In this document: in pieces, positions 54,787 to 64,000 of the stretch
Layout: the number at the start of each line of letters is the position of its first letter
Numbering within the stretch: position 1 is the stretch's first letter
Assembly: GCA_002917075.1 (NCBI GenBank)
Contig: NTMA01000039.1
Coordinates: 310,001-374,000 of the forward strand
Reading direction: 5' to 3'
Length of the DNA: 64,000 bases
Origin: Hawksworthiomyces lignivorus
Lineage: Eukaryota > Ascomycota > Sordariomycetes > Ophiostomatales > Ophiostomataceae
Notes under the pieces: generated by a model
What the model saw: only the letters and a program-made list of their open reading frames with translations
Databases searched by the model: none
Told to the model about the DNA's origin: nothing
Translations under genes and position numbers: made by a program

Positions 54787-56430
54787 ATGATGCCCGCTAC
54801 GCAACTCAAGATGCTGCGATATATGCGAAGTTCCGAGCCCAAGGGCAACAACACCAACAGCAACAACAACAATAACATCAACAGTACCAACGGCGGGCCG
54901 GGTGGCAGCCCTAAAATCCCCTCTTCTCAGTCTGGTACAGCACATCTCATACAGCCACCGCCTCCGCTTTCTGCCCGGCAGCTGCTCGCCGAGGCGGCAA
55001 AGATTCCCGTTCCTGTTCCCATGCGCGGCACCTCTGCCATCCATCAAACTAACAGCCTCCTTCCCATAGTATCCCCTTCCCCTAAACAGCCGCAGCAGCA
55101 GCAGCAACAGCAAGAACTCCCAAAGAAGCAGCCTTCGTTCCAGCGAGCAAGATCTAACTCAGATACCAACCGGATGCCCCCAGGTTCCTCTGAACAGACG
55201 CAACAGCAGCAGCAGCAACAACAAATATGGGAAGAGTCAAGTATCAACTCAATGTTTACTGAAAGCGTAACAGCGGCAGCACGGCCACTTCAACGACCAG
55301 GGAATCCTGGTCGCTTTGACACCCCATTCCCGCAGCAACGCACGCAACATCTCTACGAACGGACAATGGGCGACAGAGGCCCTGAAGAACCGAACACACC
55401 TCTCCTCGTTGGCGACCGCGGCATCCTCCGTATACTACCAACGAACGGAAATGGAGACACAACAGCACATGCCGACGATCCATATGCGGAGAGGTCACCT
55501 TATGGGTCTCCTTCGAGGCACATCCCTGTTCTTAAACATTCAAAGTATGCTCTGCGTGATGCACGAGGGGCGACACGACGGTCGTCTTTCTCTGACCGTC
55601 TACCGCATGGCAACCACGATGAGGCAGGCGGTGGTTCGCCAGAAAGCCGAACACATCAGAGAAGCGAGAGCATGTCCAAGGTGAACGGTGGAACTATGGG
55701 AAGAATAGGAAGCGTAGAACGAGATCTCGGTGCCCAACGTTCGGGGCTTTTCCGTGAGTTAGATGCGCCGCTAGGACGAGCGCTTGGGCGACCAGAAACA
55801 GATGACGGTAGCGACTTGCCCTCCCAAGGCGATGAGGCCACTAACCAGCGTACACCGCGCCAGGCGCGTTCACCACCCGGACCTCCACCGCAACAGCCGC
55901 CACCTGCAGTGCCGCAGAAGCGTCTGCAAGAGAGTTCGCTTCCGCGCATCGGGACGGGCGGTGGAAGCCGCAGGGAGAAGAAGACGAGCCGCAAGCGGCG
56001 GCACAGCCCAGACTATGACGACAGCATGCTTCACTCGATGAGTTATTCCGAGCTACGAGACGAGCCGTTCGACCATGACCCTGCCCGCATGGCCGTGCAG
56101 GCAGCGGCCGTCCTCCCTAATCTGTCGCTCGAAGAGCGATTGGCTCATTTTAAGACGAAAGATGGAAACAGCCAGCACCACTTCTTCACGGAGATGTCCG
56201 TGCAAGATTGGGATGAGTGCGGCGACTGGTTCTTGACGCAGTTCGCTGAGCTGTCGAACAAGATCCGGGAGAAGCGACAGGCGAAACGGAAGAAGATGGC
56301 CGAATTCGAAGCGGAAATTACCGCACGCGAGAAGACCGTGCGTCTCAAAGCCGAGAGCATAGAGCGCACTCTTGGGGACTTGAAGCACGAGGGCGAGGGT
56401 ATGATGCGAGGCAAGGTTGTGGAGTTTTAG
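54787..56430 (+). CDS. Ecm11-domain protein
   Basis: Single exon, 547 aa, from the tandem ATG ATG at 54787. The first 440 residues are disordered: an Asn run near residue 25, two Gln runs (about 105 and 140), Pro-rich and basic stretches including KKTSRKRRHSPDYDD, a likely nuclear signal. The C-terminal 100 residues match the ECM11 domain: MSVQDWDECGDWFLTQFAEL, then an Arg/Lys-rich coiled coil (REKRQAKRKKMAEFEAEI) and ERTLGDLK. In budding yeast Ecm11 is a SUMO-modified meiotic protein acting with Gmc2 in synaptonemal-complex assembly. Whether this holds in filamentous fungi is not known. The domain call is from memory of the pattern. A 5' noncoding exon is possible. Confidence 0.72.
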   Translation: MMPATQLKMLRYMRSSEPKGNNTNSNNNNNINSTNGGPGGSPKIPSSQSGTAHLIQPPPPLSARQLLAEAAKIPVPVPMRGTSAIHQTNSLLPIVSPSPKQPQQQQQQQELPKKQPSFQRARSNSDTNRMPPGSSEQTQQQQQQQQIWEESSINSMFTESVTAAARPLQRPGNPGRFDTPFPQQRTQHLYERTMGDRGPEEPNTPLLVGDRGILRILPTNGNGDTTAHADDPYAERSPYGSPSRHIPVLKHSKYALRDARGATRRSSFSDRLPHGNHDEAGGGSPESRTHQRSESMSKVNGGTMGRIGSVERDLGAQRSGLFRELDAPLGRALGRPETDDGSDLPSQGDEATNQRTPRQARSPPGPPPQQPPPAVPQKRLQESSLPRIGTGGGSRREKKTSRKRRHSPDYDDSMLHSMSYSELRDEPFDHDPARMAVQAAAVLPNLSLEERLAHFKTKDGNSQHHFFTEMSVQDWDECGDWFLTQFAELSNKIREKRQAKRKKMAEFEAEITAREKTVRLKAESIERTLGDLKHEGEGMMRGKVVEF

Positions 56431-57081
56431 CGGCGATTGCGGCAGCGGAGGAACGGCGAAACAGCACAGCATTTTGTTTCCTAGAGGCTTGTCGCTTCGT
56501 CTGCTGTTATTATTATTGCGGAGGGAGGTTGTACTATTACGGGGAACGGTCAACTGCTGTAACGACTCTACCGTCGGAAAGATCGGTCCGAGACGCAAAG
56601 TCGACCTGCGACCGGCTGCTTCTATCACCTTGTTCAACTAGAGAAAAGACCAAGACACTAACCCCCAAGGATTAATTATGACAGCCAATTTTGAACAGTG
56701 ACAGCAATTTTAACGACACGTAATGAGGCTCGAGTGCTTTTATGGCTATGCAAACTGGATCCGGTGGCGGGGGCTCTACGGAGTGCGCTATTGATTTACT
56801 GACATTTTTGCATGCTTGTTTCAGTGATGGTCCGGGACGGTAAGAGGCTGTTCTATATGGCTTTTTTTTTTCTTTCTTTCTCTTTTCCTCCTTTTTTTTT
56901 TGCTTTATTTTTGTAATGTTGAGTGATGTGCGGTATTATGACGTCTATGACAGTATTTACGAAGTATGAAACATGGCTTTGACGTGTGTACAGAATCTTG
57001 AACAGTCTCTGCTCCTGTCTGAATCGGACTCTATTTTTGTTCTCTTTTGGCTTGCTCTTCCTTTCTTGAACTCTCTTCCCG
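56431..57081. other. Intergenic, convergent 3' ends
   Basis: 651 bp between stop codons, with T runs near 56861-56900 on the plus strand. No gene was seen. Confidence 0.5.
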
Positions 57082-58101
57082 TCATATGACGAGATGTTTC
57101 TTGACACGCCTGTCTTTGCCAACAATCAACCGCAGCTGACGGCCGGCTTCTGTGAAGACGCCGCGCCGCACGCCGTCAGCGAACAGCTCGTAGGCTGGGT
57201 AGTAAGCGTCCACAAAGCGCTCGACCTGCTCGTCGGTCATGCCCGTGCCGCGGTCCCGGCGCAGGGCGGCTTCCTGCTCGCGGCGCCAAGCGTAGACATA
57301 GGGGGTTTGCTCGGCGTCGAGGTGGATGAAGGCGTCGAGGTAGTCGGTGAGGGCGGAGTCGTAAGCGGCGAGCTGCTCGTTGACGAAGAGGAGGTGCTCC
57401 AGCTTGTGGGTGTGTAGCTTGGAGGCGAGCGGCGCCGGCGCCGACGCCGAAGAGGCGGCGGCCTCGCCCGCAACCGCCCACTTGCGCTCGACCTCCTGAG
57501 GCGCGACCGGCCGGAAGCCGACGCACCAGCCCTCGACGACGACGACCTGCAGCGGAGGCTGGCCGGGCCCGTTGACGAGGCGGCCCGGGTTGGCGGCGGT
57601 GGGCGCCGCGCGGTCGCCCTGCCCGCCAAAGGCGGCCTTGTCGTAGTCGGGCACGTGGGCGGGGGCGCCGCGGACGATGGCGTCGAAGAAGGAGGCCAGC
57701 AGCGCCGTGTCGTGGGTGCCGGGCTCGCCCCGCACCTGGACGAGGGTGTTGTCCGGGTGAGCGGCGGCCAGGGCGACCTGGTCGGCGTGGGCGAGGTAGA
57801 AGTCGTCGATGCTGACGACGAGCGTCTCGAGGCCCTCGCGGTCCTGCAGCGTCTCGTAGAGGGTGCGCACCAAGGTGCTCTTGCCGACGCCCTGGACGCC
57901 GTTGATGCCGACGAAAAAGGGGCGCGGAGGGGCGGCGGCGGCGGCGGCGGCGGCGGCGGCAGGGTCCGATGCCGGAGATCGGCTGGCCTGCTGCTGCTTC
58001 TGCCGGTACGCCTCCAGCCGCTCGAGGATGAAGGGGATGCAGATGGGCGACTTGTCGTCGACGATGCGCGAGCCCAGCGGGGCGTCGGGCGTGGAGGTCA
58101 T
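57082..58101 (-). CDS. TDA10: D-glycerate 3-kinase-like P-loop kinase (Tda10 family)
   Basis: Single exon, 339 aa. The start is ATG 58101, since the longer frame begins at a GTG. A Walker A motif GVQGVGKST sits at residues 68-76, then VVSIDDFYLAH, RGEPGTHD, VPDYDKAAFGG, VVVEGWCVGFRP and the late TPYVYAWRREQE..L, followed by FVDAYYPAYELFADG. These are hallmarks of the yeast Tda10/YGR205W and plant glycerate kinase fold, which phosphorylates D-glycerate in plants. In fungi the substrate is unproven. A run of Ala encoded by GCC repeats (about 47-57) is a lineage-specific insertion before the P-loop. Confidence 0.88.
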   Translation of the reverse strand: MTSTPDAPLGSRIVDDKSPICIPFILERLEAYRQKQQQASRSPASDPAAAAAAAAAAPPRPFFVGINGVQGVGKSTLVRTLYETLQDREGLETLVVSIDDFYLAHADQVALAAAHPDNTLVQVRGEPGTHDTALLASFFDAIVRGAPAHVPDYDKAAFGGQGDRAAPTAANPGRLVNGPGQPPLQVVVVEGWCVGFRPVAPQEVERKWAVAGEAAASSASAPAPLASKLHTHKLEHLLFVNEQLAAYDSALTDYLDAFIHLDAEQTPYVYAWRREQEAALRRDRGTGMTDEQVERFVDAYYPAYELFADGVRRGVFTEAGRQLRLIVGKDRRVKKHLVI

Positions 58102-58334
58102 GGCTTTCTTTTTCGTGCTGTTGTTTCTCCTGTATATGATTTTTTTTTTGTTTGTGTTGTGCCGGTCGCGGATCTCGGTTCTGTGTTGCACGTTTTTCGG
58201 GAATCTTACGAAAAGCAGACGGCTGCGCACTTAGGAGGGAAGCCCTCATACATTAGCGCCTTTTCTTTCCCTCCGTCGCAATCGCGCAGCCTAGGCAATT
58301 TGGAAATCTGCTTGATCTTGCGCAGAATTCGACT

Positions 58335-58367
58335 GTCTCTCTCTCTCTCTCTCTGTCTCTGTCTCTT
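58335..58367. repeat. (TC)n microsatellite
   Basis: Dinucleotide TC run, interrupted by two G, in the TDA10 upstream region. Confidence 0.75.
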
Positions 58368-59444
58368 AAGAGGGACCGCGATGACGTCGACGGCCATTTG
58401 ACAACATCGCAACCCCACGGGGTACTATGGTCTAGAGGCAACACCCCCTCTGTGAGTACTCGTATATACTAATCATATACGAGTGCGTCTCTGAGTTGAC
58501 GGCCAGCCAATTCGCCGTCAAACCGCCAGCCACCTTTTCGCCTCGTTGTCCACCTGACCTGGTGATCTCATGCGACAGTACGAGTATTAATTACATCGTA
58601 TGTAATCAAAGGAGGCAACGTATGTAAGAAACAAACAACAGGGATTGCTGTCGCAAGAGAGCCTCGAGAGCCTTGCCGAATACTGTGCTTGCACTGTCCG
58701 TGCCTGTCTATTTGACATGTGAAGATGGAAAACGACACCCATTTTCTCATCAGCCATAGAGAGCGCCTGTGCCTAGGTGTTTTTGCCTCCCTGCTTCAGG
58801 TGACCCGAAACAGGTGCTTCCATAAGACGAACAGAAGCTGAAGGCTCCACAGTGGGCGTCAAGTTGGAGTTGAGGACAAATAACTAGTGCGGAGAGAATA
58901 TCCGACACTGTGGGGTATGAGCGTCAAAAGTCCAACGGAGAGTTTACGACCAACAATGCAATTGTGCCGGTGGAAGGCGCTGCCATGTGTCGTATTATAG
59001 GGAGTAATAACTACGGAGAATTCGCCCCTCCGATGCTTTACAATACGTACTACTACTTGTAGGAGAAGGAGCTTTCTCCAAAAGAGAAACCCCACACGGC
59101 GAGACTGCACATTTGGCAACATTCAATCAGCTCTCTAAGCCTAGATGAACAATAAATACAGAAGGAACGCCTCTGCAGGAGAGACTGAGAGTGTACTCGT
59201 AGTGTGCCCCGCTCGGCAATCACGAGGGAAGAGTGAGGAGTGAGGAGTGGCATTTCCTGCGTTGCTGGGGAAGGTGTCCCACATTCGCACTTACTAGACC
59301 GGGAGATCCGTCTAATGCCAGTAGCGCGTCCCACGACCAGCGGCCAGCAATTACGTCGCATTGTCTGGAGAAGCTATTGGCCGTGCCTCGGCTGAAGAAT
59401 TGCGAGGAATTTTGGACTTGCCGAGACCCAGAAAAAGAAGCTGC

Positions 59445-59582
59445 TAACTCGCTGCTAATTCGCTGCTGATTCGCTGCTGCTGCTGCTGCTGCCGTCCGTC
59501 ACTACTGCCGCTACTGGGTGCCGTCATTGCTACTGCTATGTACTACTGCTACTCCGTACTGCTGCTACTACTGCTACAGCTA
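59445..59582. repeat. Imperfect CTG/CTA trinucleotide region
   Basis: Multiple CTG, CTA and CTAC units including five consecutive CTG. Simple-sequence DNA upstream of FOX2 with no open frame of interest. Confidence 0.7.
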
Positions 59583-59929
59583 AGCTGGCTGTGCTGCCGC
59601 CGCCCGCTGCTGTCTTTTATTGTCTCCATCGACGGATGCAGTCGCATATGCTTTTTTGGTGGTTTCATGTCTTGCTTTTTTTTGTATCTCATGTATAACA
59701 TTGTCTCGCGTACCAACATCCCCCCTCCATTGTCTCTCTTCTCTCACAGACAATCCCTTTGTGTCCGTACATCCTAGGTTCATATTAACTATATTGCTTC
59801 CGTAGCTGTGCTCTCCCTCTCTCCCTCCCCCCCGTCTCCATAGCTTACCAACGGCCGGCTAATTTGTCGACTCGCCGGCGTGTCTTCCAGTTTTGCATGT
59901 GGTGATTATTAGATCATCTTTTAATCTTC

Positions 59930-60063
59930 ATTCCTCCTCCGTTTTCTTCCTCCTTTCTTCCTCTTCTTCTTCTTTTTGTTCTTCCTCCTCTTTCATCTCT
60001 TGATCTCCCATTCCCTCCTAATCATCTATACCCTTATTCCCTCTCATCCCTCCTCCTCTGCAT
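59930..60063 (+). promoter_or_regulatory. CT-rich leader before FOX2
   Basis: About 130 bp that are overwhelmingly C and T, ending about 20 bp before the FOX2 ATG in its CACAATG context. Such pyrimidine-rich tracts mark transcription start or leader regions of well-expressed genes in filamentous fungi. This is inferred from position. Confidence 0.5.
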
Positions 60064-60085
60064 TCTGCCTCCCACATCACACACA

Positions 60086-63000
60086 ATGTCTGAGGAGCTG
60101 CGCTTCGACAACCAGGTCGTCGTCGTCACGGGCGCTGGTGGCGGCCTCGGTAAGGCTTATGCTCTCTTCTTCGCATCACGGGGCGCCAAAGTTGTCGTAA
60201 ACGACATTGGCACTCAAGTCTCCGGCAGCGGCAGTGCCGCATCACGGGTAAGTCTTTTTGGTCCTCCTTCTCAGTCTAAGCCCTGCAATTGCCTAGAGTG
60301 TTCACTAACACCACATGTTCCACAGCCGGCAGATGCTGTTGTCGAGGAGATCAAGAAGGCTGGTGGCCAGGCCGTCGCCAACTACGACTCTGTCGCGGTC
60401 GGCGAGAAGATCATCGAGACAGCCATCCAGGCGTTTGGCCGCATAGATGTGCTGGTCAACAATGCCGGTATTCTGCGCGAGCTCTCCTTCTCTCAGACCA
60501 CCGACAAGGACTGGGACGACCACATCCTGATCCACGTCAAGGGCGCCTACAAGACCACCCGTGCCGCCTGGCCTCACTTCCGCAAGCAGAAGTACGGCCG
60601 TGTCATCAACACCACTTCTGCTGCCGGCGTCTTTGGCGCTGGCAACCTGGCTGCCTACTCCGCTGCCAAGACCGCCCTCATCGGTTTCACTGAGACTCTG
60701 GCCAAGGAGGGTGCCAAGTACAACATTTTCGTCAATGCCATCTCGCCTGCTGCTGCCAGCCGCATGACCGAGACTCTGAACATGGACCCTGCCCTCCGAG
60801 CCCTCTTGGACCCCAGCTGGGTTGTGCCCCTCGTCGCCTTCCTCGGCCACTCGGCCAACGACGGCGAGACCGGCTCCATCTTCGAGGTTGGCGGTGGCCA
60901 CATCTCCAAGTACCGCTGGCAGCGCGCCAACGGCCAGCTGCTCAAGTGCGACGACACCTACACCCCCGGTGCTCTGCTGAAGAAGTGGGATCAGATCGGC
61001 GACTTCTCTGAAGACTCGCAGTACCCCAGCGGCCCCAACGACTTCGTGACTCTGCTCGAGGACTCTGTCAAGCTGGGCCCCAACGAGCGCGGCGAGGAGC
61101 CCAATTTCAAGGGCCGCGTGGCTCTCGTCACCGGCGGCGGTGCCGGTATCGGCCGCGCTTACAGCTTGGCCTTTGCCAAGTACGGCGCTGCTGTTGTGGT
61201 CAACGACCTGGCCAACCCCGACGATGTTGTGAACGAGATCAAGCAGGCTGGCGGCAAGGCTGTCGGTGTTAAGGCCTCTGCTGAGGATGGTGATGCTGTC
61301 GTCAAGGCTGCCATCGATGCCTTTGGTCGCATCGACATTGTCATCAACAACGCCGGCATCCTCCGCGACAAGGCTTTTGCCAACATGGACGAGAAGCTGT
61401 GGGACCCCGTGTTGAACGTGCATGCGCGTGGCACTTTCAAGGTCACCAAGGCTGCTTGGCCCTACTTTGTCAAGCAGAAGTACGGCCGCGTTGTCAACAC
61501 CACCTCCACGAGCGGCATCTACGGCAATTTCGGCCAGGCCAACTATTCCGCAGCGGTAAGCCACAATCTGTGCTTTTCTTATATTCCTGTTTCTCGTTTA
61601 CTTGCTAATTCTTCGTAGAAATGCGCCATTCTTGGTCTGTCATTTGCCGCGTCCCTTGAGGGCCAGAAGAACAACATTTACGTCAACACTATTGCCCCCA
61701 ACGCCGGTACGGCCATGACCCGCACCATTCTGCCCGAGGAGCTGGTCCAGGCCTTCAAGCCTGACTACATCGCTCCGCTGGTTCTGGCTCTGTCCAGCGA
61801 CAAGGTCCCGAAGAACCCCTCTGGCCTCTTGTACGAGGTCGGCAGCGGCTGGGCTGGCCGCACGCGGTGGGAGCGGTCGTCTGGTGTCAGGTTCCCGCGC
61901 AACAAGCCTCTCACACCGGAGGCTGTCGCCAATGCCTGGAGTGACATTATTGACTTCGACAACGGCAAGGCCGACTACCCGGTGAAGGCTGAAGAGTGCT
62001 TGAAGTGGGTTCTTGCGGACTTCGAAGAGCAGAAGAAGATCAAGGCCAAGGTATGATTATTTTCCTTTTTTGAGTTGTAGTAGAGCCGAAGAGGGGGGGG
62101 GGGGGGGGATGAAACAGAAAGGCTCCCCCCTTCTTGCTTCTATCTGTATGTATAGTTAGAGAGAATGTCATTTGGATGTTAAAATGCCTTTCCCTCTGCA
62201 GTCCGAATCTGATGATGACGATGCTCCGAACTACCTCGCTGCCATTGAAGAGGCCAAGGCGGCGAAGCCGACCCCGTCCGAGTTTACCTATACCGAGCGC
62301 GACTCCCTGCTGTATAACCTGGGTGTCGGTGCCAAGCGGACGGATCTGAAATATGTCTTGTATGTTCCCTGACAGCCAGTCTCCCTTCTTCTGATGTTCG
62401 TCTTCTAACCTCCTTATAGCGAGGGCGCAGACGACTTCCAGGTGCTTCCCACCTTTGGCGTCATCCCACCCTTTGATGCTCAGATGCCCTACAGCTTTGA
62501 CGACATCGTGCCCAACTTCAGCCCCATGATGCTGCTTCACGGCGAGCAGTACCTCGAAGTCCGCAAGTACCCCATCCCCACGTCTGCGCGCCTGCTGTCG
62601 TATGGCAAGCTGCTGGAGGTGGTCGACAAGGGCAACGCCGCCATCGTGCGCAACGGCATCACGACTGTGCACGCCGAGACCGGCGAGGAGCTGTTCTACA
62701 ATGAAGTGACCGTATTCTTGCGCGGTTGTGGCGGCTTTGGCGGCGTCAAGAAGCCGCAAGACCGCGGTGCTTCCACGGCCTCCAACGTCCCGCCTTCCGA
62801 CCGGAAGCCGGACGCCGTCGTCGAGGAGAAGACGACCGAGGAGCAGGCTGCCATCTACCGTCTCAGCGGCGACTACAACCCCCTGCACATCGACCCGGCC
62901 TTTGCAAAGATGGGCGGCTTCAAGACCCCCATCTTGCACGGCCTGTGCTTCTTCGGTATCGCGGGCAAGGCCTTGTACGAGACATACGGTCCCTTCCGTA

Positions 63001-63182
63001 ACATCAAGGTGCGATTTGCCGGCACCGTGCTGCCGGGCCAGACGCTGGTGACCGAGATGTGGAAGGACAAGGCCAACCCGAACAAGATCATCTTCCAGAC
63101 CAAGGTCAAGGAGACCGGCAAGCTGGCGATCGGCGGCGCAGCGGCCGAGCTGGTGTCGGCGACGGAGAAGAGCAAGATTTAG
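60086..63182 (+). CDS. FOX2: Peroxisomal multifunctional beta-oxidation enzyme Fox2 (hydratase/dehydrogenase)
   Basis: Five exons: 60086-60247, 60326-61555, 61619-62050, 62202-62359 and 62420-63182 (914 aa), all phases consistent. Two short-chain dehydrogenase domains occur: the first with GAGGGLG near residue 17 and YSAAK near 164, the second with GGGAGIG near 322 and a YSAAK whose Lys is the first codon of exon 3. The C-terminal hot-dog 2-enoyl-CoA hydratase-2 domain has [13 protein letters not shown] near residue 807 and HGLCFFG. The last three residues, SKI, fit a PTS1 peroxisomal signal. The enzyme hydrates trans-2-enoyl-CoA to the D-3-hydroxy ester and oxidises it. Length and order match fungal Fox2. 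Intron 3 contains a G16 run (62093-62108). Confidence 0.97.
62093..62108. repeat. Poly(G) tract, 16 bp, in FOX2 intron 3
   Basis: Sixteen G inside the 151-bp third intron on the sense strand. It is located between the donor (62051) and the acceptor (62201). Confidence 0.85.
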
Positions 63183-63695
63183 ACGATGAAGGAAAAGAAA
63201 GGTGGGGAGTTTGCGGCACGTTTTGCGAACCATGTACAATTTTACTTTTTTCATAGTGTTCCTTAATTATTTTGTAAAGTAAATGAGACTTATTATTTTG
63301 GATATCACTTATTAAATACTGAGTAGTTTTTGGTCCATATCTCTAAGAAAATAAGACAGTGAGAGGCTTTGCGCTATGTTTTGTCTTTCGTAAAGGAACA
63401 GAACGCCAGATATAAAGAAGAAAAAGGAGCGGAAAATTAAGAAAATCCCGGCAGAAAAAAGTATTACAAGAGAGTGGCGTCTGGAAAAGGAAGACGGCGA
63501 GGGTAATGAGAAAACCACAGCGATAGAAAAACAGAAAACCAAAAAGGAGTGCAATATGACTCGCCGCCCATCCGACCGCCAGAACATTTTTGAAAGATGA
63601 AAAGAAAAAAGAAGTCGTGATAGCCAATGCTCGTTTCGTGTCCAGCTGTTGTGCGCAGAAAAAATTGGTATGTAAAATCGTATCCCTCCGTTGCT
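63183..63695. other. Intergenic, convergent 3' ends
   Basis: 513 bp, AT-rich, between the FOX2 stop and the stop of the last gene. No gene was seen. Confidence 0.5.
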
Positions 63696-64000
63696 TTATA
63701 CAAACACGCTCTCCAGCAGCCAGTCGAGCGCCTCCGCAGTCGTGGGAAGGCGAGCGCCGCCGCCGCTGCTGCCGCTTCCCTCGGCGCCGTCGCCTGCGCC
63801 CCTCCTGCTGGAGGACCGCCACCACATGGAACCGACCAGCCGCCTCGCGGCGACCGTGCCGACGGCGACGGCGCCGCCCTTCTGGGCGGGCGGCTGAGAC
63901 AGGGCGATGCCGGTCTCCAGGTAGGCGCGCTCGGAGAGGCTGAGGTCGCGGCGCTCGGTCTCGCGCCAGCGGCGCTCGGCCTCCTCGCGGGCGGCCTGCA
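63696..64000 (-). CDS. Unknown protein, C-terminal fragment
   Basis: A minus-strand frame enters from beyond the window edge and ends at TAA 63698-63696, giving about 100 residues. It starts in a charged, probably helical stretch (EEAERRWRETERRDLSL), then SERAYLETGIALSQPP, a Ser/Gly/Arg-rich linker, and ends with a short hydrophobic helix (EALDWLLESVFV). The GC content and codon use are like the neighbouring core genes, which supports coding. No family is recognised from this part. It converges with FOX2. Confidence 0.55.
   Translation of the reverse strand, partial: QAAREEAERRWRETERRDLSLSERAYLETGIALSQPPAQKGGAVAVGTVAARRLVGSMWWRSSSRRGAGDGAEGSGSSGGGARLPTTAEALDWLLESVFV

Larger units (their letters stand above)
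58102..60085. other. 2-kb divergent spacer TDA10/FOX2
   Basis: No gene. It contains a TC dinucleotide run (58335-58367), a short TGAGGAG heptamer duplication (59229-59247), a trinucleotide-rich CTG/CTA region (59445-59582) and the CT-rich FOX2 leader. Confidence 0.5.

Noticed and set aside
58102..58230. N-terminal extension of the D-glycerate kinase-like gene
   Set aside because: It would start at GTG and add a Lys/Asn/Arg-rich segment absent from the family. ATG 58101 fits the conserved start.
60305..61564. 419-codon minus-strand frame opposite FOX2
   Set aside because: An antisense shadow of a strongly codon-biased gene; no coherent domain.
62040..63254. 404-codon minus-strand frame opposite the FOX2 3' half
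   Set aside because: It overlaps FOX2 exons and introns, is antisense to the hydratase domain and has no domain of its own.

Overview
The window comes from a filamentous ascomycete (Pezizomycotina, most likely Sordariomycetes). Genes carry one to several short GT-AG introns of about 47-150 bp, coding regions are GC-rich, spacers are long and poorer in GC, and several proteins are typical of the group: Ras1 with a CVVM tail, Nbp35, Fox2, a HET-NACHT-WD40 protein, an Ecm11-domain protein and a secreted kelch protein. I rebuilt exon structures by hand from splice signals, reading-frame continuity and remembered family conservation; no alignment was run.

Layout. 0-5 kb: 3' end of an AIF2-like oxidoreductase (+), END3 (-), a HET-domain gene (-). 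7.7-12.7 kb: a dual-specificity-phosphatase-like gene (+), a thioredoxin-reductase-like flavoprotein (-), an F-box protein (+). 12.9-18 kb: SPO7 (-) and a CLD1/ABHD5-type hydrolase (+). 18.7-30.9 kb: a secreted transmembrane kelch protein (-) and a GPI-anchored Ser/Thr-rich repeat protein (+), which diverge across a 6.4-kb spacer with no credible gene. 31.5-40.1 kb is accessory: a dead Tc1/mariner transposase, a possible gene fragment, a HET-NACHT-WD40 (HNWD) NLR gene with near-identical WD40 repeats interrupted by an assembly gap, and an unrecognised basic low-complexity protein. 41.3-64 kb is core again: ras1 (-), a MoCF-domain protein with a 9-nt microexon (-), GMF/AIM7 (+), NBP35 (-), an Ecm11-domain gene (+), a D-glycerate 3-kinase-like gene (-), peroxisomal FOX2 (+) and the 3' end of an unknown gene (-).

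Function. There is no operon-like organisation. The core genes serve separate cell functions: actin patches and endocytosis (END3, GMF), membrane lipid control and cardiolipin remodelling (SPO7, CLD1), signalling (RAS1), cytosolic Fe-S assembly (NBP35) and peroxisomal beta-oxidation (FOX2). Two genes with a HET domain, the simple HET protein near 4 kb and the HNWD protein near 36 kb, point to fungal allorecognition or innate immunity. The HNWD gene is the most interesting item. Its repeats differ at only about eight codon positions per 42-residue unit, most of the differences are C:G to T:A transitions, and the positions match those known to be hypervariable in Podospora het-d/het-e/het-r.
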